Below are positions 1-6,760 of a stretch of 15,638 nucleotides of DNA, one piece after another. Position 1 is the stretch's first letter, and each line of letters begins with the position of its first letter. A model generated the notes under the pieces. That model did no database searches, was not told where the DNA came from, and saw only the letters and a program-made list of their open reading frames with translations. Source of the DNA: Bacillota bacterium (GTDB lineage Bacteria > Bacillota_H > UBA994 > UBA5500). The stretch covers positions 1-15,638 of the forward strand of contig JAAYGE010000136.1 in the NCBI GenBank assembly GCA_012727835.1. Reading direction: 5' to 3'. The position numbers and the translations under genes were made by a program.

Positions 1-1229
1 CCTTCGGTAGGATCATAGAACTGGTAGAGGAAGCGCAAGACTCGAAATCGGAAGCGGAACGTTTCATCGATCGTTTCTCAAAATACTATACACCAGCCGT
101 TCTGGTGCTTGGCATTGTCGTTTGGCTATTCACACGGAACCTGGAACTGGCCATTACGATCCTCGTCCTTGGGTGCCCCGGAGCCTTGGTTATCGGCGTC
201 CCTGTTTCTAACGTTGCCGGCATCGGCAATGGGGCCCGTCATGGCATTCTACTCAAAGGCAGCGAGGTAATCAATGATTTTAGTAGATTGGATACCATGG
301 TGTTCGATAAAACCGGAACACTCACTGTTGGAAATCCAGCGGTTGCGGAACGAGAATTCTACGGCGATAATATAGATGAAGCTCTAGGCTACCTAGCTAG
401 CGTGGAGCGCGAATCGGATCACCCCCTAGCTAAAGCCGTATTAGCCGATATCGGTGAAACCACGTTCTCACCCGTTGAGGAGACAGAGGTTACTAAAGGC
501 GGCGGCATTGTGGCTACCGTCAATGGACACCGCGTCGCCGTAGGTAATGTGGCCTTAATGGAAAGAGAAGGCATTACACTAAGTGAAAAAGCCAAAGCCG
601 ATGTGGTTCGTTTTGAAGAGAACGGTAACTCGCTGGTATTAACCGCTGTTGATGGAGAACTAAAGGTATTAATGGGTGTTCGGGACCAGCTACGCCCGGG
701 TGTTAAGGAAGACCTGCAAAGGCTAAAAAGATTAGGGGTAAAGAACCTGATTATGCTTTCCGGCGATAACCAGGGTACCGTCGACGTGGTTAGTCGGGAA
801 CTGGGCTTAACCGAGGCCCACGGAAACATGTTGCCCGAAGATAAGGCCGCCTATATCAAGCGGTTAATTGAAGAAGAGGGTCAGATAGTTGCTTTCGTTG
901 GTGACGGCGTTAATGATAGTCCTTCCCTAGCATTAGCCCACATTGGTATCGCCATGGGCAGTGGTACCGACGTGGCCATTGAGACTTCAGATGTGGTCTT
1001 AATGAACTCCGACTTTGGTCGTTTACCTCACGCTCTGGGACTGACCATAGCCATTTCGCGCAATATGAGACAAAACATCGCTATCGCGGTAGGAACGGTG
1101 CTAGTATTGCTAGCCGGCGTATTGTTCAGTGACTTGGTGAACATGACCATCGGCATGTTGGTGCACGAAGCCAGTATCTTGGCGGTGATCTTAAACGGTA
1201 TGAGACTGCTGCGCTATAAATTAAGATAG
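1..1229 (+). CDS. Heavy-metal P1B-type ATPase, C-terminal part (5' end outside window)
   Basis: ATP-driven metal pump of the inner membrane; only the C-terminal portion is present. The reading frame is open from base 3 with no start inside the window; the Met codon at 105 is internal, since the preceding codons encode the conserved stretch FGRIIELVEEAQDS and the FIDRFSKYYTPAV helix. In order it shows the TM4 metal motif CPG (Cys codon 174-176), the phosphorylation site DKTGT (Asp codon 306-308), the HP motif of the nucleotide-binding domain (SDHPLAKAV), LSGDN, the hinge GDGVNDSPSLALA and two final helices ending HEASILAVILNGMRLL. Family assignment is certain. The substrate is not: CPC is the common Cu/Zn/Cd motif, and the HEAS segment resembles the HEGGT segment of P1B-4 (Co/Fe/Zn) pumps. 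It stops at TAG, 24 bases before an HMA protein gene that probably shares its operon. Confidence 0.93.
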   Translation, partial: FGRIIELVEEAQDSKSEAERFIDRFSKYYTPAVLVLGIVVWLFTRNLELAITILVLGCPGALVIGVPVSNVAGIGNGARHGILLKGSEVINDFSRLDTMVFDKTGTLTVGNPAVAEREFYGDNIDEALGYLASVERESDHPLAKAVLADIGETTFSPVEETEVTKGGGIVATVNGHRVAVGNVALMEREGITLSEKAKADVVRFEENGNSLVLTAVDGELKVLMGVRDQLRPGVKEDLQRLKRLGVKNLIMLSGDNQGTVDVVSRELGLTEAHGNMLPEDKAAYIKRLIEEEGQIVAFVGDGVNDSPSLALAHIGIAMGSGTDVAIETSDVVLMNSDFGRLPHALGLTIAISRNMRQNIAIAVGTVLVLLAGVLFSDLVNMTIGMLVHEASILAVILNGMRLLRYKLR

Positions 1230-1253
1230 CAATTCAAAAAGGAGAGATAAGAA

Positions 1254-1481
1254 ATGAAAAAAGCTACACTTCAGTTAGAAAGTCTAGCCTGCCCTTCCTG
1301 TATGCAGAAGATCGAGAACGCCGTCAAATCCTTTGACGGTGTAGAGAAAGACAGTGTGAAGATACTGTTCAACTCCAGTAAAGTTAAATTCAACTTTGAC
1401 TCGGAAAAACTATCGGTGGAAGATGTGGAGAAAGCCATCACTGCCCTCGGCTATGAGGTTGAAAAGTCCCAGGTCCGATAA
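1254..1481 (+). CDS. Small heavy-metal-associated (HMA) domain protein, CopZ-like
   Basis: A 75-residue cytosolic metal-binding protein of the HMA (ferredoxin-like fold) family, which delivers or buffers soft metal ions for P-type pumps. The two metal-binding cysteines are visible as Cys13 and Cys16 in LACPSC, where the usual family form is GMTCxxC. The rest follows the HMA pattern: a helix (QKIENAVKS), a strand (VKFNFD) and a C-terminal ALGYEVE. The start has an AAAGGAGA ribosome-binding site. It lies just behind the P-type ATPase on the same strand and before a strong terminator, so it is most likely that pump's soluble partner. The Met-to-Leu change in front of the CxxC and the non-standard pump motif fit a metal other than Cu(I), but that is inference. 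Confidence 0.88.
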   Translation: MKKATLQLESLACPSCMQKIENAVKSFDGVEKDSVKILFNSSKVKFNFDSEKLSVEDVEKAITALGYEVEKSQVR

Positions 1482-1486
1482 AACAC

Positions 1487-1521
1487 AAAACGATCTCCGG
1501 CTTAAGCCGGGGATCGTTTTT
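1487..1521. terminator. Bidirectional rho-independent terminator
   Basis: The arm AAAACGATC-T-CCGGC pairs with GCCGG-G-GATCGTTTT around a TTAA loop. It is followed on the plus strand by TTTTT, and the complementary A run gives U's on the minus strand. It lies between the convergent HMA and crp/fnr genes and can end both. Confidence 0.88.
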
Positions 1522-1530
1522 CTTATACAA

Positions 1531-2220
1531 CTAATCCTGAAGGCTGATCTCTACTAGCCCTTCCCTATCTCTAACAATTATTCGGCGGTGGCCCCGCAGC
1601 CCGATTAGCCCCCTGTCCTGCAATGCGGTTAGCTGACGACTGAAGGTCTCTTGGGTCATCCCCAGTTGAGAGGCCAAGTCCCCCTTGGTCATGGGTAACA
1701 ATATCTCATCTTTACCCTCCGAGAGCTCCAACAAAGCCTCCGCTACCCGCTTAGTGGTAGAACTCAAGCTGATGGCTTCAATGAGGCTTTCCGCTTTTTC
1801 CAGTCTACGAGATAGCTCATCCATCACCTTAAACGCAATGGGCGGATACTTGGCCATAAGTGCCTTAAGACGATCACCTTGTAAAACGCACATGGTGGTT
1901 GCTTCCAGTGCTTGGGCGTTATCAGTAAGGGGTAAGGAGGAAAAGAGAGACAGTTCTCCGATAAACTCCCCTGGCCCCACCAACCGCAGTACCTGTTCTT
2001 TTCCGTTAGCATTTAAGCGAAAGAGCTTCACAAGCCCGGTGTAAACTACAAAGAGCGTTCCACTCAAATCTCCTGCCCGGTAAACAATTTCGCCCTTTGC
2101 GTAGCTGCGCGAAGATGCGATCTCTGCAATCTCTAGCCGTTCTTCCCGGCTAAGACTAGTAAAGATGGGCACCTGGTCAATACAGCTGGTATGGCTCGCA
2201 CAGCTGTGATTACATCTCAT
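1531..2220 (-). CDS. Crp/Fnr-family regulator, probable FNR-like [4Fe-4S] sensor
   Basis: A 229-residue transcription factor with an N-terminal cyclic-nucleotide-binding-type beta barrel (about 20-115), a long dimer helix (about 123-150) and a C-terminal winged helix (MTKGDLASQLGMTQETFSRQ, 177-196). The N-terminus carries Cys3, Cys7 and Cys13, and Cys111 stands where E. coli FNR has Cys122 (start of the C-x-[LI] segment before the dimer helix). This matches the ligand number of the FNR oxygen-sensing cluster, although the first spacing is CxxxC rather than CxxC. The recognition helix contains ETFSR, close to the ETISR of FNR. I chose the ATG at 2218-2220 because a GGGGGGA ribosome-binding site lies 6 bases upstream; an in-frame ATG 15 bases earlier has no such site. 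It is convergent with the metal pump genes. Redox or oxygen sensing is inferred; a plain CRP-like role is the alternative. Confidence 0.9.
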   Translation of the reverse strand: MRCNHSCASHTSCIDQVPIFTSLSREERLEIAEIASSRSYAKGEIVYRAGDLSGTLFVVYTGLVKLFRLNANGKEQVLRLVGPGEFIGELSLFSSLPLTDNAQALEATTMCVLQGDRLKALMAKYPPIAFKVMDELSRRLEKAESLIEAISLSSTTKRVAEALLELSEGKDEILLPMTKGDLASQLGMTQETFSRQLTALQDRGLIGLRGHRRIIVRDREGLVEISLQD

Positions 2221-2226
2221 CCTTAT

Positions 2227-2233
2227 TCCCCCC
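2227..2233 (-). promoter_or_regulatory. Ribosome-binding site deciding the crp/fnr start
   Basis: GGGGGGA on the minus strand, 6 bases before the ATG at 2218-2220. It overlaps the codons that follow the earlier in-frame ATG at 2233-2235, and so favours the shorter protein. Confidence 0.7.
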
Positions 2234-2294
2234 ATACCTGCAATACTTAACGCGTTGATTAGATATTCTCGTGGCTACTCTAATATCCTTGTTT

Positions 2295-2327
2295 TTTAAA
2301 ACAACAAGGAAGGCAAAGCAGCCTTCC
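2295..2327 (-). terminator. Rho-independent terminator of the AspT-like gene
   Basis: Read on the minus strand, GGAAGGC and GCCTTCC form a 7-bp stem around TGCTTT, followed by TTGTTGTTTT. A second short hairpin (TGGGCG/CGCCCA, 2381-2395) lies between it and the stop codon at 2416 but has no T run. Confidence 0.72.
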
Positions 2328-2415
2328 CCTCCGTCCTAAGACTGTTAGCTGAATAGTCTCAGGCACGGCAATCGCCTTTATGGGCGGCTCGCCCACACTG
2401 CAACAGAATACATCA

Positions 2416-3657
2416 TTATAATGGCAGTTTACTCAACAGTAACACCCATATGACTTTACATAGTAACCCAATAGGGTAGGTGGCACCGTAGCCGCCAGCC
2501 GCCTCATTGCAGCCGGTGGCGTCAATAGCCGCCCCCAGGCCGGGAGTCGAAGTCATAGCACCGCAAATAGCCCCTGAGAGCAAAACCCAATTCAGCCCTA
2601 GCACGTAACGACCAAAGAGGAAGCCGACCAAGATAGACGCGGCGGTGGCCCCCATGCCTACTATGACTAACAGAGCGTTGGGCCCGGTCATGGCTGCCAC
2701 CGCTTGATGTCCATAATTAAGGCCCACATAGGCCAGAAAAAAATATAGGGCCAGCTGCTTAACCACGTTTAAGGCGTCTTTATCTATATGAAAAACGATC
2801 GGCCCTAGACGCCCCCTACTTCCCAACAGCAGGGCGGTAACCAGAACACCACCCGTAGTGCCTAAGCTTATATGGCCTATATCGCCCAGAGGCAGGGGCA
2901 AATGCCCCACCAGCAGACCCAACAAGCAGATAGTCGCAATGCCCAACATGTCTAGCCCCTTTTTGGGCGGTAGATTTACCGCGTCTTTTTCCCCCAGCTG
3001 TTCTGTTAGCTGACTGGCCTCCTGCTTTACGTCTAAGCCAAATAGTCTTGGTAACAGTTGGATACCGGTGATAACGGTAATCACACTAAAGGGATAGGCT
3101 ACCGCATAGCCCATTCCCACGCTGGCTTGGGCCGCCTGGGCCGTGGGGGACAAAGGATTGGCAAACTGTTTGGCAGCCGTCTCCAGGGCTACCCCTAGCC
3201 CGGGCGAACTGGTAAGAGCGCCGGTGTAAACGCCGGTAATTGCCATTGGATCCAAATCATTGATCAGCTGAAAAAGCAAATAGGCGGTGCCAGCGCCCGC
3301 CGAGGTAATGACAACTGCTAAAATGAGAAATTTTATCCCATTGCCTCGAAATACTTTGGCCACATCTCTTGCTGCCAATAGACCCACCGAGGCCACAAAC
3401 AGCAAAAGCAGAAAATCAAAGTAAGCTTTATCAATCAGGCCATACTGCATTATCCGCTCTACGTAGGCCGGAACTTTCTCAACGGCATCCAGGTAAGGAT
3501 TTATAAAGCTACTATAGACAAGCCAACTCAACCCCATACCGGCAAAAAGGGTACCCGATAAGCCTAGTTTAAACTTGCCAAAGTTAAGCTTGCCTAGGTA
3601 ATATCCTAAGAAGATGCTCAAACATAATAAAAAAAGAGGATTAGTGAGCAATTCCAT
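2416..3657 (-). CDS. AspT/YidE-like membrane transporter without RCK domains
   Basis: A 413-residue polytopic inner-membrane protein made of two related halves of about five to six helices each. The halves carry matching motifs: GALTSSPGLG at 146-155 and GAMTSTPGLG at 366-375, each followed by a Tyr-Pro motif (YAVAYPF near 184; YGATYPIG near 390). This duplication with TS(S/T)PGLG is the hallmark of the aspartate:alanine antiporter (AspT)/YidE/YbjL family. Typical members have about 550 residues with two TrkA_C/RCK-type regulatory domains between the halves; here only a charged linker of about 30 residues (about 208-235) separates them. The frame is open further upstream to 3846, but that extension is hydrophilic, lies over the next gene, and lacks a ribosome-binding site; the ATG at 3655-3657 has GGGAG 11 bases upstream. 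The substrate is unknown. Confidence 0.8.
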   Translation of the reverse strand: MELLTNPLFLLCLSIFLGYYLGKLNFGKFKLGLSGTLFAGMGLSWLVYSSFINPYLDAVEKVPAYVERIMQYGLIDKAYFDFLLLLFVASVGLLAARDVAKVFRGNGIKFLILAVVITSAGAGTAYLLFQLINDLDPMAITGVYTGALTSSPGLGVALETAAKQFANPLSPTAQAAQASVGMGYAVAYPFSVITVITGIQLLPRLFGLDVKQEASQLTEQLGEKDAVNLPPKKGLDMLGIATICLLGLLVGHLPLPLGDIGHISLGTTGGVLVTALLLGSRGRLGPIVFHIDKDALNVVKQLALYFFLAYVGLNYGHQAVAAMTGPNALLVIVGMGATAASILVGFLFGRYVLGLNWVLLSGAICGAMTSTPGLGAAIDATGCNEAAGGYGATYPIGLLCKVIWVLLLSKLPL

Positions 3658-3754
3658 CTGTATCTCATCTCCCGTAATATGCTCCGCTCTCCTCTTGTAA
3701 GTATATCTGATTTTCCAGGTCGTAGTGGGTAAATGATAGTCTCTTAACAAATCG

Positions 3755-4324
3755 TTACTTAAATTCGCTAAAAAATCCGGCTGTAACCTGCCAGGTATGA
3801 TGATTAATGACTGACAAATCGGGGCTACGAATGGATAACCATTCATTTCTCCCTAAGCGGCGACCGAAAAGATGGCTATAAAAAGGGATTAGAATACGGG
3901 CGTGGGAAACGATAGCGAAATTGCGATCGGTATTTTCACGAGCTAATCTTTGCACACAACGCACAATCCGCTCTTGGGCCGCGTCATAGGGCTCCAGCAG
4001 CTGGTGGCTAACCTTCCCTTCCAAATGGTCACCCACTATGTCTACTAAATGGTCCGGCTCCAGGCCGGCACTTGTTAGCCACATATCCCTTAGATCATCT
4101 ACCAGATAGAGGGGCAACTGCCATCTTTTGGCAATTATTTCCGCTGTTTGTACTGCTCTTAGCTCGGGACTGGAGTAGATTGCTGCCACAGAATTCCAGA
4201 AGCTAGCTTCAGCCACTGGCGTTGTTAACAAAACTCCTTCCCGCGACAATGGCAATAGCGATGAGGGCAAAGCCGGGGCCTCCAGCCCTTTCGAGTGGTG
4301 CACTACATAAAGCTTGTTATCCAT
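3755..4324 (-). CDS. Histidine-phosphatase-fold protein with altered RHG motif
   Basis: A 189-residue cytosolic protein of the histidine phosphatase (phosphoglycerate-mutase-like) superfamily. Visible signatures are YSSPELRAVQTAEIIA (50-65, containing the second catalytic arginine, Arg56) and AIVSHARILIPF (137-148, second catalytic His141). At the N-terminus the expected LxxxRHG reads LYVVHHS. The phospho-accepting histidine can be aligned with His10, but the preceding arginine is His9 and the glycine is Ser11. Catalysis may therefore be altered or lost. The start has GGAGG 7 bases upstream. The gene precedes the AspT-like transporter by about 100 bases on the same strand, and the two may be co-transcribed. 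The substrate cannot be predicted. Confidence 0.78.
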   Translation of the reverse strand: MDNKLYVVHHSKGLEAPALPSSLLPLSREGVLLTTPVAEASFWNSVAAIYSSPELRAVQTAEIIAKRWQLPLYLVDDLRDMWLTSAGLEPDHLVDIVGDHLEGKVSHQLLEPYDAAQERIVRCVQRLARENTDRNFAIVSHARILIPFYSHLFGRRLGRNEWLSIRSPDLSVINHHTWQVTAGFFSEFK

Positions 4325-4430
4325 TTCGAATCCTCCGGTGCATGATTTACCAAGGGCCGTTGTGATTAAAGACTATCCAACGCAACAAGAGCCCCTGAGA
4401 CTTCTACTCTAGAAATTATCCGTATCTGTG

Positions 4431-4467
4431 ATAGCTTTTAAATCTCGCTCACCCGTTTAAAAGCTAT
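4431..4467. repeat. Perfect 12-bp inverted repeat spanning the MBL gene stop codon
   Basis: ATAGCTTTTAAA (4431-4442) and its exact reverse complement (4456-4467) are separated by 13 bases. The stop codon at 4438-4440 lies inside the outer arm. In the minus-strand transcript it can form a hairpin at the very end of the reading frame. There is no clean T run behind it, so it may protect or end the mRNA only weakly. Confidence 0.6.
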
Positions 4468-5154
4468 ACGTAACATGTTGTGCCAACCGGCCTTTACTGC
4501 ATATTTGTTAGCGGCCAACTGCATCATTTCCTCTTCGCCTTTTCCTGCCCGTTTCCACTCCTGCACATCGGCTACAAAGTTCTCTAAGAACTGTCGCTGG
4601 TCCAGCAATATTTCTTTCCCGCCTACCGGCCCATGCCCAGGTATCACCGTATCCACATCCCAGGTGCTCAACTCGGTTAAGGCCGCAATCCAAGTGGGGA
4701 AATCGGCTTGCCCCATCCAGGGTGCGCGCCCGTTAAAGACCAAATCGCCCACAAGCAATAGCCGCCTCTTCGGCAAATACATGACGGCCGAACCGGGGCT
4801 GTGGCCGCCGAAAAGTTGCAGCCGGACCTCCTCACCGCAAATGTGGAGTCGCAATTGCTGGCCAAAGTAGCAGTTGGGCAAACCTTTAGTCATACCTGCC
4901 TGTAACATAGCATCTCGGGCTGCCGTCGAGCTAATAATTTGACACCTAAACAAGGCGTTGCCACCCAAATGATCAAAATGTTCATGGGTATTAAACACGA
5001 ACTGCAGTTGTCGATCGCCAATCTGGTTTAGAACTTGGCGGCCCTCCTCTTCGCTGGCTTGAGTATCCACTAGAATAAGTCCCTGTTCGCCCACCTCAAT
5101 CAGCGTGGAGTTGACTGTACCACTAGCACCACTATAAACCTTAAACCGCGCCAT
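4438..5154 (-). CDS. MBL-fold (metallo-beta-lactamase superfamily) hydrolase
   Basis: A 238-residue soluble protein without signal peptide, complete for a stand-alone MBL domain. The dinuclear metal site can be traced: His57, His59, Asp61 and His62 in THEHFDH, His118 in GGHSPGSA, Asp137 in LLVGDLVF and His174 in IPGHG. The closing region (about 178-238) is helical. Members include thiol-ester hydrolases, lactonases and quinoprotein-relay-type hydrolases, and nothing in this sequence picks one. GGAAGGAGG upstream of the ATG supports the start. It is followed after 113 bases by the histidine-phosphatase-fold gene and preceded by the terminator of the coat genes, so it begins a transcription unit. 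Confidence 0.87.
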   Translation of the reverse strand: MARFKVYSGASGTVNSTLIEVGEQGLILVDTQASEEEGRQVLNQIGDRQLQFVFNTHEHFDHLGGNALFRCQIISSTAARDAMLQAGMTKGLPNCYFGQQLRLHICGEEVRLQLFGGHSPGSAVMYLPKRRLLLVGDLVFNGRAPWMGQADFPTWIAALTELSTWDVDTVIPGHGPVGGKEILLDQRQFLENFVADVQEWKRAGKGEEEMMQLAANKYAVKAGWHNMLRIAFKRVSEI

Positions 5155-5222
5155 TATACCGCCTCCTTCCTAGCGCACTTTACTACTATTCCCTCATCAC
5201 CCACCCCTTTCCTGCCACTTCA

Positions 5223-5248
5223 AATAAAAAGCCGCCTCAGGCGGCTTT
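5223..5248 (-). terminator. Rho-independent terminator after the coat genes
   Basis: Minus-strand AAAGCCGCC-TGA-GGCGGCTTT followed by TTATTT. It begins 2 bases after the stop codon of the CotF-like gene. Confidence 0.87.
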
Positions 5249-5250
5249 GG

Positions 5251-5526
5251 TTAACTATTCTTCTTTGAAGGCTCAAACTGCTGTAATGTTTGTTGTATTT
5301 TCTGGGGCGGAGCTGGCTCGGTCTGGTACCATCCTTTTTTTACTGCGGCATTAAACATGGCCGATTGCAGCTGGTGCTCTTCCATCAAAATATGTAACAT
5401 ATCACTGCGCAAACCATTATTACCAGCAGTCTCGTTACTGGCCACATTGTAAGTGTTGGTCAGCTCCTTTTGGCAAGCTAAAGCATCTTTAAGAATCAGC
5501 TCATCGGGTAAGCGGCTCTCAGGCAC
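5251..5526 (-). CDS. CotF-family spore coat protein
   Basis: A 91-residue protein matching the coat F family: an N-terminal helix (LILKDALACQKELTNTYN), a second conserved block (LRSDMLHILMEEHQLQSAMF, about 39-58) and the closing KKGWYQTE. Family members are small two-helix proteins found in or near the spore coat. The start codon is GTG (complement of 5524-5526), which shares one base with the TAG stop of the preceding gene, and AAGGAGGGAG lies just upstream; this argues for translational coupling. The gene is terminated cleanly. The exact role in the coat is unknown. Confidence 0.87.
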   Translation of the reverse strand: MPESRLPDELILKDALACQKELTNTYNVASNETAGNNGLRSDMLHILMEEHQLQSAMFNAAVKKGWYQTEPAPPQKIQQTLQQFEPSKKNS

Positions 5527-5753
5527 TAAACTCCCTCCTTGCCTATTTCTTTAGCCTTCAGGTGCTTAAGCAGGGTATTATAATGCTCCTCATGTTTACG
5601 AGCACTGGCCTCACATAGGCGCTGCACTTCCGGGTCCGTCGCCTGCAGCGCATAGGAGCGCAGTTTAGCAATGGCCAATTGTTCATGGGCCAGCTGATCT
5701 TCAATCATGGCCAGCTCTTTGGTAGTTAGTTCTGGGCGGCCAAGCTCTGGCAT
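5526..5753 (-). CDS. Small coat-associated helical protein, partner of the CotF-like gene
   Basis: A 75-residue, all-helical, ferritin-like-looking protein (ELTTKELAMIEDQLAHEQLA ... HEEHYNTLLKHLKA). Proteins of this type are often encoded directly before cotF-like genes in spore formers and are annotated as spore coat or hypothetical proteins. The His/Glu pattern (EDQLAHEQ, ARKHEEH) is reminiscent of a four-helix-bundle metal site, but the protein is too short for a complete ferritin. The ATG has GGAGGG 6 bases upstream. It overlaps the CotF-like gene by one base. Confidence 0.82.
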   Translation of the reverse strand: MPELGRPELTTKELAMIEDQLAHEQLAIAKLRSYALQATDPEVQRLCEASARKHEEHYNTLLKHLKAKEIGKEGV

Positions 5754-5787
5754 TGTTTTCCCTCCTTGTTGAAGCTCTTGCAGGCTT

Positions 5788-5795
5788 ATTGTATC
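5788..5795 (-). promoter_or_regulatory. Possible sigma-E/sigma-K-type -10 element for the coat genes
   Basis: Minus-strand GATACAAT, 35 bases before the coat operon start codon, differs at one base from the mother-cell sigma-E -10 consensus CATACAAT. The expected -35 region (GCTAAAG) is poor. This is suggestive only because the downstream genes are coat-type. Confidence 0.28.
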
Positions 5796-5826
5796 CAGGA
5801 GGAGGAACCTTTAGCCACAGACCGCT

Positions 5827-6591
5827 CTAGCTATTGAACTGATACAATAGGCGTAAACCGTATAAAGTTAAATGGGGCTCAATCAGGTCTAGTTGATTAC
5901 TTAAAGACGTAAACATGTGGGCATCCTGGCCAGTGGCAATTACTTTTGCCGGTCCAATCTCCTTCTTAATGCGCTGCAATATGCCATTTAGCAAATCCAC
6001 ATGGCCATAAAGAAGGCCAGCCTGTAAAGCCTGGGTAGTGGTCCGACCGATAACTTGCCCAGGAGCGGTGAAATCCACCCGTGGAATGCGGGACGCTTTG
6101 TTGACTAAGGCTTCCGAAGCTATACGAATACCCGGTGTTAACCCGCCGCCTAAATATTCGCCCTTCGCCGAGACCCCGTCGAAGCCGGTGGCTGTGCCAA
6201 AATCAACCACAATTGTTGGCCCTTTACCATAAAGAAAATGGGCGGCAACCGAATTGGCAATGCGGTCGCCGCTCAGATCGGTCGGTTGCTCAAAGCGGAT
6301 GGGCAAGCGAGTCTTGATTCCCGGACCTACCAGGAGTGGAGCCGGCAAACTACAGGATCTAATGGCGGCCTCAATAGTTGTCTGTAGAGTGGGCGAAGCG
6401 GTAGCGATGATAACAGCGTTAATATCCACCGGTCTGAAGCCTTTGCGCTCCATAGCCTGCTCCATTAACATTGCATATTCATCGGCAGTACGGTGCAAAT
6501 CGCTGGCCAAACGCCAAGTAGCCTCCAGTTTTTCGCTCTTAAAAATTCCGAAAACTATTTGGGTGTTACCAATGTCGATAGTCAATAACAT
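5827..6591 (-). CDS. coaX: Type III pantothenate kinase (divergent)
   Basis: A 254-residue cytosolic enzyme of the ASKHA fold that phosphorylates pantothenate, the first step of coenzyme A synthesis. The phosphate-binding DIGNT (6-10), the GDR general-base motif (Asp109), VVDFGTATGFD (128-138), GGGLTPGI and the C-terminal ATGQDA segment are in family order and spacing, and the length is normal. Several positions that are usually invariant differ: SGDR instead of GADR, TGFD instead of TTFD, and ATASP instead of SSVVP. The Asp residues remain, so activity is plausible. The ATG at 6589-6591 has TAGGAGTG upstream; a GTG seven codons earlier is less well placed. It diverges from the tRNA-Trp gene, with about 80 bases between them. 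Confidence 0.9.
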   Translation of the reverse strand: MLLTIDIGNTQIVFGIFKSEKLEATWRLASDLHRTADEYAMLMEQAMERKGFRPVDINAVIIATASPTLQTTIEAAIRSCSLPAPLLVGPGIKTRLPIRFEQPTDLSGDRIANSVAAHFLYGKGPTIVVDFGTATGFDGVSAKGEYLGGGLTPGIRIASEALVNKASRIPRVDFTAPGQVIGRTTTQALQAGLLYGHVDLLNGILQRIKKEIGPAKVIATGQDAHMFTSLSNQLDLIEPHLTLYGLRLLYQFNS

Positions 6592-6627
6592 GCCCTTCAC
6601 TCCTATACACACGTTCTATTAAACATC

Positions 6628-6656
6628 TTGACGACTGCTCTACACTGTACTATAAT
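6628..6656 (+). promoter_or_regulatory. Near-consensus sigma-A promoter of tRNA-Trp
   Basis: TTGACG at 6628-6633 and TATAAT at 6651-6656 with exactly 17 bases between. The expected start of transcription, near 6663, is about 8 bases before the mature tRNA. Confidence 0.88.
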
Positions 6657-6670
6657 AATCAATGTGACAC

Positions 6671-6746
6671 AGGGGTGTAGCTCAATTGGTAGAGTAGCGG
6701 TCTCCAAAACCGTCGGTTGCGGGTTCGAGTCCTGCCACCCCTGCCA
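6671..6746 (+). tRNA. tRNA-Trp (anticodon CCA)
   Basis: A complete cloverleaf. The acceptor AGGGGTG (6671-6677) pairs with CACCCCT (6736-6742). The D-arm begins GCTC with loop AATTGGTAGA. The anticodon stem GCGGT/ACCGT encloses the loop CTCCAAA with anticodon CCA. The T-arm contains GGTTCGAGTCC. The discriminator is G, and the CCA end is encoded (6744-6746). It is a single-gene unit with its own promoter and terminator. Confidence 0.97.
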
Positions 6747-6760
6747 TGATAGCAAATACA

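Noticed and set aside
2247..2259. FNR-box-like site upstream of crp/fnr (TTAACGCGTTGAT)
   Set aside because: Only one TTGAT half-site and a near-palindrome with two mismatches; the halves are not in TTGAT-N4-ATCAA arrangement.
3658..3846. N-terminal extension of the AspT-like protein
   Set aside because: It overlaps the end of the neighbouring gene, is hydrophilic and unlike the family, and lacks a ribosome-binding site, whereas the internal ATG has one.
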